Under the pieces are notes generated by a model. The model was given only the letters and a program-made list of their open reading frames with translations. It was not told the origin of the DNA and did no database searches. A stretch of 64,000 bases of DNA, taken from assembly GCA_034406715.1 (NCBI GenBank), contig CP137867.1, positions 558,001-622,000 of the forward strand. The letters run 5' to 3'. Positions within the stretch are counted from its first letter, which is position 1. Every line of letters begins with the position of its first letter. This DNA is from Rhodotorula mucilaginosa (taxonomy: Eukaryota; Basidiomycota; Microbotryomycetes; Sporidiobolales; Sporidiobolaceae). A program made the position numbers and the translations under genes. This document shows, piece after piece, positions 37,165 through 56,000 of this stretch.

Positions 37165-46061
<8,897 letters not shown>

Positions 46062-47200
46062 GGGCAGGTCTTTTGCCACCGCCATCACACTTGCCTTTGC
46101 GCAAGTTGTTTTCCGTCTCTCGTATGTACTGTATGCAACTAGGAGTTCAGCTGTTTCCTTATTTTCGTGCGTGCCGGGAAGCTGAAGCACGAGGAAGCGC
46201 GGAGATAAAACACGCTCGTGTGCAAATCCAGTTTCATCCCCGGCCACCGACGACGACGATGATGATGAGATCTGCATAGCTGATCCCGAGATTTTGATGA
46301 CAGCTGGCTATGTCCATGAGTGGCGAGAAAGCCCGGGCGCTTTGACGGCTATTCGCAAGCTCGATGCGCCCCATCCGACCTGACTTGAAGGGGTCTTGAA
46401 CGCCGCGAGCCGAGTTCGAAGGCGCTTTGGCGTAATTCAACTCGAACTAGAGAGGGATCTCAATCCTTGTGGACCCGTCATGCACCTTGGCAGAGAGTAC
46501 AGTACATCTCAGGTTGAGATGTACTTCCTCCCGAACGGTCCTTGTCCCTTTTGACTTCTACCTCCGCTCCCCTTCGCCCCTCTGCACATCTTGCTTCAAT
46601 ATTGCAAGGGGTGTCGACTGCTCAAGCGCGATCCTGCGAACTGGATTTCCCACAAGTGCGCCGTCTTCAAGGTCCCGTCGCCGAGCGGCTGAGGATGTCT
46701 GAAATCCTCGGAGTAGGCATGGCTGGCAATTTTGCTGGAGGACGGGTCCTGAGCACGAGCGAGAACACGCGGTTCGATGTTGCGCAACGAGTCCAGCTGC
46801 GAGCCTGTTCAGGGAAGAGGGCGTCTGAGCAGCGGTGGATCGACTGCATTCGTCCCAAAAGCAGCTGTGCACGGGTCCGCTGGGTGGCGGCGAGAGTTGA
46901 GCGTCAGAGGATCCTCTCCACATAGCTCGCTTCGCGATGACTCTTGAGAGCAAGTTGTCTGCAAGCGTTCACTCCTTCGGTAGGTCTTCCCCTCCGCGAG
47001 ACGGCGGTGAGATGGCCTTCTCAGCGGGTCGACAAAGAGTTGGAGGCTGGCTTCGCCTATACCACAGGGTTGTGGCCGGTCATTTGAGCAGATATGCCAT
47101 GCACTCGAGTGTTTCAACCTATTGGGCTCAAAAAAGAGGGTCCCGGAAATCTTTCTGTTTCAAAAGGAACCAAAAAAGCCTCCTCCTCCTCCTCGACAAC

Positions 47201-47204
47201 AAAA
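47201..47204 (-). terminator. Pol III terminator for tRNA-Tyr copy B
   Basis: A TTTT run on the minus strand 25 bases beyond the tRNA 3' end, in the same place as in copy A. Confidence 0.6.
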
Positions 47205-47229
47205 GATTTGGGTCGTTCGATGCACCCAT

Positions 47230-47315
47230 TCCCTTCTTCCGGGATCGAACCAGAGACCTTGGGATGCCAGAGAACCTATTACAGTCCCACGCTCTTCCAA
47301 CTGAGCTAAGAAGGG
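47230..47315 (-). tRNA. tRNA-Tyr (GUA anticodon) with 13-nt intron, second copy
   Basis: Identical over all 86 bases, intron included, to the copy at 21524-21609, with a complete cloverleaf, B-box GGTTCGATCCC and the downstream TTTT. The bases outside the gene differ between the two copies, so identity inside suggests constraint or gene conversion on the tRNA itself. Confidence 0.95.
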
Positions 47316-47915
47316 GTTGCTTGATGATGTTCCAAGCAGAGTTGCATACAGAAACGCTTTTTTCAACAAATCGCCGTCTCCCGCCGCGAATACTCCATTG
47401 GCGCCCATTTCGGGTTACCCTGCAGGAAGCTGTGCTTGTGCGCTATGTTACAGTTCAACTCCGACTTGGCCCGGACCACTCGGCGCCAAGTTGAGGTCCG
47501 ATTTATCATCTCGACACTAGAGTGGCAAAACTATCACGCCGCTCGACTCGGAAGCACTCCGGCGCGGTCCTGAATCAAGCCAGACCGCTTATGTTCTTAT
47601 GCGCTACAATGGAAGCCATTCCTACAGGCATCCCTTCAGTGCATCTGGCAAACACTGGGTCTACAGTAGGCTCTACTCCCGCGGCGGTGAAAACGAATCC
47701 TCTAAGGCAGGCGGACCCGGCGAACCATTCCGGAGATCCGACGAAGCACACATATACCGTTGTCAAGCGTGCTCCGAGTATGCTGCACAGCTTAAAGGGG
47801 CCTCTATAGCAGCTCTACCACCCTCTCCAAAGTCCCTGAGAAGGTCGACATCGGTCCAGGCGGAAGAGTGGCGACTCTAGCAAACCCACTGGAGTCTAAA
47901 TCGGAAGACATAACC

Positions 47916-48567
47916 ATCGGCAGCTAGACGTCAGGCGCCTCCGGGCGCTTTGGTGAGAGCCCTGACGGGTGAGTTCATGGTCGGATACTGACGAAGGGCT
48001 GCACACAAAGTGGGCATCAGGATAGCCAGTCTCTCCACCGATGCTCTTCGAGAGCAGCGTCCTACACTCCTGCGTGCCGTTGCTCGTATGACTACCAAGG
48101 TTCACCGTGCTCGGACGCAATATGCTCGGGAACGGCGACAGCCGTGTTCTTGCGGCTCTTTCAAGTGGCTCTTCCAGAAAGCACGGCCATTTCGCGGCGT
48201 TTGACCACCGACACCTCGCTGCCCGGGCAACATCAGGTTCTGGAGAGCAACGAGCAATGTCCAGCAACAAGATCAGGTCTCCGCGAGTGGCACCGAGGTA
48301 GCACGGGCAGACAGGTCTAGCAATCCCAACGAATGATTTGAATGACACGCTTGAGACTGTGACTTGTCCGAGGATTGACCACCTGTATACCCGTCAGCTT
48401 TGTGTCCTTTCGCGCTGCGGATGCAGAACGCGACGGAGTCCGGATTCAATGGCTCCTGTTGAGAGAGAAGGTGCATTGCAAGGGTAAGTATGAAACAACA
48501 CGCGGAGGCGAGAGAGAAACATGCAGGGACAGGAAAAATGCGAGATGGTACGAGTATGTGAAAAGGA
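47916..48567. other. Intergenic region right of repeat copy B
   Basis: 652 bp between repeat copy B and the stop of the next minus-strand gene. A GC-rich inverted pair near 47931-47972 (GTCAGG ... CCTGAC around CGCCTCCGGGCG) could form a hairpin. No frame, tRNA or known repeat that I can support. Confidence 0.35.
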
Positions 48568-49602
48568 TCAGGTCGGCACCACGTGACTGTAATGGCCCGG
48601 CACGCGCTGCAAGCATTTGATGCAGTCGGCGCGGTAGCCCATCGTGACTTTCCAACCGCCGCCGCCACCACCAGTCCCTCCGGACTGTTTGCGCGCATCC
48701 GCGGCCGAATCGTCCATCACCATGGCTGAATCTTCTGCCCCTGACACGAGGACGGACGCCGCCTGCTGCGACCAGTCGATCGGTCCCGCGAGGCCAAAAC
48801 TGGCTGCGCCGAGTTGTGACTGAGCGAGCGCCGCGCCGGAAGAGGTGGCGGAAGGAGGACGCGAAGGAGGAGGTTCCTGTTGTGCTCGTGGTGAACCGGC
48901 GAGATGGTGATGCAGAGGCGGGGCGTGATGAGGCGCGACGGGGATGGGATGGTACAAGTGTCCGGCAGCGGAATGGTGGGAATCCAGGTCCGAGATTGAC
49001 GCGAGGTGCTGCTCCGCGCCTTCCTGCTCGAGCGAGGCAAAAAAGATGAGCTCGTGCGCGAACAGAGAAAGGAAGAGACAAATGGACGTACAGCCTGCAT
49101 CGCGTCGCCGTCCATGTCCATCGCCGGCAGGGTCTCGGACACCGTTTCCGCCAGCGGATGTTGCCCGCCCAGCGGCGGTGTCGCAAGATGGAGTTCCTGT
49201 GTCCGCCTAAGCCAATCCAACCCCGGACCTGGACTGGACCTCTCGCTCGACGACGCGGCCGTGTCGTCTCCGCCGCCGCCGTTCGCGTCGCATGACCATC
49301 CTCGCGCAAGACTCGGGGGCGCGTCGGCGTAGAGTTGCGGAGAATAGCACGACGGGACTCGGCGCTGTGAGCGGGGAGCGTGAGGTCAGCGGAAGTGAGA
49401 GTCGGCAGAGTTGAATCAGATCGACACGGGGCCTGACCTTGCTGGGTCGCGGGGACGGTGAGCGCTCCCTGCGCTTCAGGCTGGTAGCAGCGACTGCCTG
49501 CTCCGTCAAGCCTCCCGCGAACTGCATCCCAGTGTGCGTGGCCAGAGTCGAGAGGCGTCTCAAAATGTTGACATCTCCGCTCTCGTCGGCTGACCCTTTC
49601 AC
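48568..49602 (-). CDS. Hypothetical protein with Cys-containing C-terminal motif
   Basis: Start at 49602 (MKGSADESGDVNILRRLSTL), stop at 48568-48570, three exons; about 290 aa. The first exon ends near LKRRERSPSPRPSK, which resembles a nuclear-localisation signal. The second carries GLDWLRRTQELHLATPPLGG and MDMDGDAMQ; the third a His/Pro/Ser-rich linker (HHAPPLHHHLAGSPRAQQ), PIDWSQQAASVLVSGAED and the end WKVTMGYRADCIKCLQRVPG followed by HYSHVVPT. The C-x2-C with flanking basic and aromatic residues looks like a conserved terminal motif that I have the impression recurs in fungal hypothetical proteins, but I cannot name the family. Confidence 0.72.
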
Positions 49603-49774
49603 CGAGACTATAGACTCGCATAGAGAGGGGCACGCTACAAAGTCAAGTACTTGGACGCTCTATATTGGCTCGTCTTTCACCTCGCTGTGCTCTCGATCGC
49701 GCCAGCAGCGCTCGAATCGCCATCGACCGCCTCGAATACCAACTTCACCTCCGACCCTAAGCGAGGCGTCGGCC

Positions 49775-51441
49775 ATGCTACGAACAAGGCCGCGAGCAGT
49801 CCAGCAGTCTCTAGCATCCTACGTTACCCCCGCCGCACGTCGGGTCTTCTCGTCCGCGCGACCGCTCGTCGTCCTCGGCTTGGAAAGCTCCGCAGGTGCG
49901 CTTCGTTTCGTCACAACGAGTCGCAGGGGACTACTCGCTGACAGGTCCGCACGACAGATGACACCTGCGCGGCGATCGTCACCTCCGAGCGCAAAATCCT
50001 CGCCAACGTCGTCCTGAAACAGCATGCCATCCACGAGTCGTTCGGAGGCATCCATCCCCTGCATGCGCAGGAAGCGCACCAGGTCAACATGCCCGTCGCG
50101 ATCCACAAAGCGCTCACCAAAGCAGGCATCGGTCTGAGCGAACTCGACGGAATCGCCTTTACTCGCGGTCCGGGGATGTACGGCTGCTTGAGCGTTTGCG
50201 CCGGCGCAGCAAAGGCACTCGCAGCTGCCACCGGCAAGCCGTTACTCGGAGTGCATCACATGGTCAGTCTTCCATCGCATTATTATGGACTCGGCGCGGC
50301 TGCCGCGCGTCTCTGAGGCATCAGAGGTTGCCAACGGATGGAAACGAAATTCCCTTTGCGAATTGCTTGCGACCCGCTCGCACGCGAGTCCTGCTCACAC
50401 TGCCATCTTCTCACACAGCAAGCACACGCTCTCACACCCTTCCTGACAGCGTCGCCCGTCACCGACTCTCCGACGCCCGAGTTCCCTTTCCTCACGCTCC
50501 TCCTCTCCGGAGGCCACACCCTCCTCCTCCTCGCTCGTTCCATCTCTTCCTTCTCCATCCTCGCGACGACCCACGACGAGAGTATCGGCGCCTCGATCGA
50601 CAAGGTCGCGCGGGATTTGGAGATCCCGTGGGCGCTCGGAGCTGGCTCTCCCGGCGCGGCACTCGAGCGCTTTGCGTTCCCAAACGGACTCGCTGGCGGT
50701 TCAGGTCCAGGTTCCGACTTGGAGGAGGAGAGCGCAGACCTCCCGCCCGCTCCGACGTTCACCCAACCCTTCGCTCGTCGACTCGCCTTCTCCTACGCCG
50801 GCCTCCGATCCGCATTAACTCGGCTCCTCGAAGCCGAACCATCAGCCAAGATGGCCGAAGCGCGCAAGCGTCAAATCGCGCGGGCGTTCTCGCTCGCTGC
50901 GTTCAAGCAGATAGAGGACAAGGTCGTCTTTGCGCTCGAAAAGATGAGGGAGGAAGGGCACGAACCGGTTCGCGGGTTGGTTGTCAGCGGTGGGGTCGCG
51001 TCGAACCTGATCCTGCGCGAACGGTGCGTCAGGGCCCTCGCTCCAAGCGCCCCGGTGTCATGCCCCCGCGTCGCTCAACTTGATGATGCCGAGACTAACG
51101 GAACCGCACGGACGTAACAGCTTGCGTCTCCGCCTCGACAAAGCCGGACGGGTCGACTTGCCGTTGATCTTCCCGCCCCCGGCGCTCTGCACAGGTGCGC
51201 GCGGAACTCCGTCTTCCGAGTCCACAGCAAGAAACAAACCCCCCTGAAACTCTCTCACGTTGAGCCCGCAGATAACGCCGCCATGATCGCCTATGTCGGC
51301 CTCTTGCGCTTGCAGCGAGGCTTGATCGATCCGCTCACGGTCATGCAGCGATCCAAGTGGCCTATCGATGAATGCGAGGCCGACTTTGCCAACGAGACGG
51401 AGGCGGCCGAGAAGGAACAGCGCCTTGCCTCTGCTTCCTGA
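49775..51441 (+). CDS. QRI7: Mitochondrial tRNA N6-threonylcarbamoyladenosine synthase Qri7 (TsaD/OSGEPL family)
   Basis: Transfers the threonylcarbamoyl group to A37 of mitochondrial tRNAs that read ANN codons. Five exons (49775-49895, 49958-50262, 50419-51023, 51121-51194, 51272-51441) sum to 1275 nt, 424 aa. A basic presequence (MLRTRPRAVQQSLASYVTPA) is followed by VVLGLESSADDTCAAIV, GGIHPLHAQEAHQVNM, IAFTRGPGMYGCLSVCAGAA and the metal-binding HxxxH in GVHHMQAHALTPF, which is split by an intron between M and Q. Further motifs are FLTLLLSGGHTLLLLA, ATTHDESIGASIDKVARDL and GLVVSGGVASNLILRERL. The presequence separates it from the cytosolic paralogue Kae1. Confidence 0.96.
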
Positions 51442-51648
51442 TCCCGCCAGCTAGCTTTAGACGAGCACCACTTGACTCAGTATCTTTATCCCAGTTTGCA
51501 ATCGCCCATCGCTCAAATATCATATCAGCGCCTCTTTCTTCTCTAGAACGGATCTGTTCCCGCCGCGACTGCGTGTTCGACGGCTTTCTCTGCCTGTTCC
51601 GACCTGTCGAATTGCGGTCCGAGGGCTGCCAGTCATTGCAAGCTTTTG

Positions 51649-52849
51649 TCAGCTAGGGTTGGGCGACAGGTTCGAAGAACTGTCGCGCTTACCTCCAGTC
51701 GCTTCAGAAAATGTCAAACCAATACGCGCAGAGAGTTTCGTCAGTGACAAGCACGGTTTCAGGCCCAGGTCAACGCGACATCGCGGAAGACTCACCGATG
51801 TCCTTCCAGTCGGGCAACGTCATCTCGAGCTTGTCCCAGTGCTTTTCCGGGTAGGCAGTCTCGATGACGCGCATCACCTCTGTTGGACCTCCGCCATCAG
51901 CAAAGGGAGCCAAGGCGGCGGGGTCTCCAAGAGGGTAGCTCACCTTTGGTCACGGCTGCGTAAGAGGTCGAGGTGAGGTGCAAGCCGTCCGACCAGATCG
52001 CTGTGGGGTCGTCCTCGCCCACTCGCTCGACCTCTCTTGCGATGGCGGCATAGGCATCGGCGACGGGCACTCCGAGCTCCTCTCCGAGGCTCTTGACCTC
52101 CTCGGCATATCTCCGCGTCACCTCGAGGTCGCGGTCGTGCTCCCTCGGCAACCCCTTCTTGACTCGCTCGTCGAGCCAATGTTCAGGATAGAACGAAGGC
52201 GCGTTGATCAAGATGATGGACGTCTCGGGCGAATAGTAAGGCGATGCGGGGTCGTCCCGAACGAGCGAGACCATCTCGCGGATGTTGCTCCGGAAGCGGT
52301 CGAGCGGGACGTGCTGCGTCTGCCCGGGCAGGGTGGCATCGTTCGCGCCCCACCAGATGGTCATGAACTGGATCTTGGATTGGCGGTTCTCCTTGCGCGG
52401 GAACCACTGCGTGCATTTGAGCGGAGCGAGTTTTGTACGTCAGCACTTTGCCCTCAGCCCACTCTTTCTGCGAGGAGGGACAGGTCCGGACCCACACGCT
52501 TGAAGGCCTCGAGTCCCCAGTCGGTGTTGTACCCTCCTAGTCCTCGGTTGACGACATCGCTGCAGGAATAAACGGACCGATATGAGGTCCGCATCTCAGC
52601 GAGTTGGCCGCGAGACACGATCTCCAGTGCGGAGTGTTGGGCAAGACTGACAGTTTTCGGCGGTACAAGTCTGCGAGGGTAGCTCCGAGGCCATTCTGAC
52701 CCCACGATTGTTCCGTCAACGAGTCTACAGGCGCACAAGATGTCAGCGTGGCCTCGCGACGAGTTGCAAGTGGGGGAAAGCGTCGAGTCGGAGGGGTGTG
52801 GCTCACCGCCGACGCAGACAAAGAGATCGGAGTGGAGAGGAGCAGACAT
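51649..52849 (-). CDS. SGNH/GDSL hydrolase, isoamyl-acetate-hydrolysing esterase type
   Basis: Esterase/lipase of the SGNH superfamily, IAH1-like. Start at 52849 (MSAPLHSDLFVCVG); an intron then joins to DSLTEQSWGQNGLGATLADL so that block I reads VGDSLTEQS with the nucleophilic Ser. The block with Asn reads WWGANDATLPG and block V reads WSDGLHLTSTSYAAV, giving the catalytic Asp-x-x-His. The last exons read TAYPEKHWDKLEMTLPDWKD. The stop at 51649-51651 assumes no final intron; using a 40-base intron would move the stop to 51633 and create a 9-nt exon, which I think less likely. Natural substrates (short acyl esters) are known for yeast Iah1; here they are inferred. Confidence 0.88.
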
Positions 52850-53044
52850 AGTCGACCAGCGCGCTGCCCTAGACTGGCTCTGCTCGTCCGAACAGCGAGT
52901 GTAGCGCAGAGAGAAAGGTCGGGATCCGCTCACCTCGTGGCGCCGCGTTCGAGTCGACCACATCGGCTCGTCTCGGCACTCGAACCCGTGCGTGCGCCAG
53001 GAAACGCTCACGAGAGCAGCGCCGCCAGCAGTGCCCGGCTCGGC

Positions 53045-56000
53045 ATGGCTCTGCCGCGCGATATGGCTTCCGGGTCCACCGCCAACGCTTCTCGGCTCTC
53101 GCTCGCCTCCGACGCTCCTTCGCGCGACAGCACAGACTATAGCGCTGCCAACACGACCAGGAATGGAATAACCGTCCCTCCAGAGCTGCTGCAAAAGTCG
53201 GCCGCCGCCCAGGCACGATATCGTATGTTGTCTACCCAGCCTCTCTCTCTCCTTGGCGCGGTCTTGTGGGCCCGACCGATGCGGTTCACACGAAGGCTGA
53301 CGCAGCGACTACGGGCTCGCAGCTATCCATGCCGTGTTGGCAGATCCGAAAGGCAGCTCGAGCCTGCTGCCCACCATGCCGGCCCTGCCCTCGGCGAGCA
53401 GTTACCTCCCGTCGCAGCTCTCGTCCCTCTCGACCACGTTCACCTCGGCCGGAACTCTGCCACGTTCCGCCACGCCGGCCGGGAAATCTGTCGCGCAGCG
53501 TCGTGCGCAGGCACCGCCGATCCAGGTGTCGGAACTGCGCAAGGTGCCCAAGACGGATTTCGACGCGTACCTCTCCGAGATCCGTGAAGAGTACGACCGG
53601 TGGCAGCACGAGGCGCGACTGGCAGCAGCAGAAGCACAAGGACCAGCAGCAGGGCAGGACGGCTCGGCGACGTCTCGCGGCGCCTCGCGCGAGGAAGTGC
53701 TGCCCCCACTCGACGACATCCCGCGAATCTTTTTCGACTCGACCTTCAACCTCTCCAATCCTCGCACGTTCGACCTCGTGACAGAGCGCATCCAACTCAC
53801 TCCGAACGCATCCCCGAACCTCTCCAAGCTCTCTGCCGCTTTCGATGAACCAACAACCAGAACCGAGTCCGGCCGGAATTCTTTCGACCACGTCCCCGGT
53901 CTCGGACCGGAAACGCTGCAAGACCTCGCCGCAGATCAGGTCCTGCAGGACAAATTGTCTCACTATACCGCCGTCATCGAGTCGCACCTCGTTCGCGAGA
54001 TCGGCCTCCGGTCGTCGTCCTTCTTCGCGGCCTTGTCCAACCTCCAAGCGCTGCATCAACAGGGCCAGGACGCCCTCGGCAAGATCGCAGAACTGCAAGG
54101 GTCTCTCGGGACCGAACGCGGAGGCGTCGGCTCGACGGCCAAGCACGGCTTGCAGATCCTGCAGGCGCAAGCGAGGCGACGCGGTCTCGAGCGCATCGAG
54201 GAGAGCGTGCGCGCGGTCGACGAGATCTGGACCGCCGTGGAAGGCGTCAAGGACCTGGTCGAGAACGGAGAATGGGACGGCGCACTCGAAGTAAGCGAGC
54301 AGATTGAGGCGGCTTACTATGCTTCTTCGTCGACCGCGACGGCGTCCTCCTCGCGAACCGTCAACGGGGAACACCGTCCGTCCCTCTCGCATGCGGCCTC
54401 TTCCTCTGGATCGCTCGCCCCGACCGGCTCTCATCGTCGCCCATCTCCGCGGCGGGCTGTCAACCTCACGAAGCTCCGCGCGCTCGCTTCGCTCCCTTCC
54501 AAGCTGGCGCTCTTGCGAGCCCAGATTGCCAAATCGCTCGAGGGCGAACTCGTCACCGTGCTCGAGCACGAACTCGACACTGGGATTGACGAGCACGTCA
54601 AGCTGGCGAAATCGGGTCGACGGTGGAAGGGCAAGGAGCGGGAAAAGGAACCGCTCTCGTCCCATGGCCAGTCGTCCCTGGCAGTCGTGCGCGAGGACGA
54701 CGCGGAAGAGGGGGAGGAGTCGGACGAAGCGGCGCCGGAGACCAAGGCACGCGAACGAATCACGGATCGAGTCAGGCCTGTCGTGCGCGCTCTCGTCCGC
54801 GCGGACGGAATGGACAGCGCGATCACCGCCTGGCGGGAATCGGTTCTCCGCGAGATTCGCGCGTCCGTTCGCGAGGTGAGTCGGCGACGACGGAAACTTC
54901 TTCGACAGTGTTTGAAAAGAAAGCTGAAGTAGGGTGTTGCTCGTGTGCAGCATCTCCCGACTGCCGGGACGCCCGGCGTCGAAGACGACGACAGTTTTGC
55001 GCAAGCAGCGATCCGCTCCGTCAGCAAGCAAAGCGTCGATCTCGGCAGCATCTCGGAGAAAAGGTGTGCTTTTGCGAATTCCCGTGTGCATCTGACCCTG
55101 TGCTAATGGCTCTTCACTCGCGCAGCCTGTCGCTCGCGAAGAAACTCCGCGCCCTTTCCCACGCAGAGTTTGTCGCCCTCGCCCAGGAGACCTACCTCGG
55201 CCTGCTGGCATGCATCGAACTCGTCAATCTACAGGCGCAAGTACTGGTCTCAGAATGGCAGACGAACCGAAGAGAAGAGGCAGAGCGGCGGCAGAAACGC
55301 CGCGGTGCACCCGCCGAAACGCCTTCCCCAAATCCGATCTCCTCCTCATCCCACTTGGCGGTCCCGTCTGGTCCTGAATCGTCGCCGAGTCCTTCCGAAC
55401 CGACCAACAGCCTCGAAACTCGATCGACAACGAGCGAGGATGCGAACACCTTGGCGAACGAGATCACCGACGTCGTGCATGCCGTTGCCGAGCTGGCGAA
55501 CGTCCGCTTCAGCAAGGTCATCGGCGTACGGACCGAGGTCCACGCTCAACTCGCCCTCGCCGACTTTGTACAGATATTCGACCTCTCGTGGGACTTTGTC
55601 GTCCAGTGCGAGCGGATCTGCCAGCGCATGGTCGTCGGACTTCGAGGGGCGATGGTCGCGCAGGCCAAGACGTTCTTGCAGGCGTTTCACCAACGACAGA
55701 TCACGGAAAATGCGCGCGTCGTCGAGGAGGAACAGTGGGCGGCGGTCGAGGTCGCGCCTACTGTGCAGGCTAGCGTCGCCTGCATCATCCAGATCGCGAC
55801 GAGCGACCCTCCGGAACTCCTCCTGGGTAGTCGCTCCTCTACCTCGTCGGCGTCGTCGACCGCTTCGGGGTCGATATCTCCGGATACGGAATCGACAGAA
55901 GATCCGTCGGCGAAGACCGTGGCCGGACCCGCCAAGCAGATCGACATCGAGGGCAAGCAGTTCTTTGCCGTTTCAGCCGGCTTGGCCACCATCGTCGCCC

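Larger units (their letters stand above)
46268..47915. repeat. Dispersed 1.6 kb repeat, copy B (contains tRNA-Tyr)
   Basis: Direct-orientation copy of 20563-22205, ending ATCGGAAGACATAACC. It begins about 206 bp after the PRP8 stop codon. It is co-linear with copy A with many single-base differences and small gaps, lacks the poly-C run, and no protein frame is preserved in both copies. The tRNA-Tyr at 47230-47315 is the one block with no difference. Outside these limits the flanks of the two copies are unrelated. Confidence 0.85.

Noticed and set aside
51633-51700. A 9-nt microexon near the end of the esterase gene
   Set aside because: It would need a 40-base intron with no branch-site match; simple read-through to the stop at 51649 explains the end.
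53286-55211. A 641-residue minus-strand open frame opposite VPS54
   Set aside because: Antisense shadow; no recognisable domain, and the plus strand carries the conserved Vps54 sequence.
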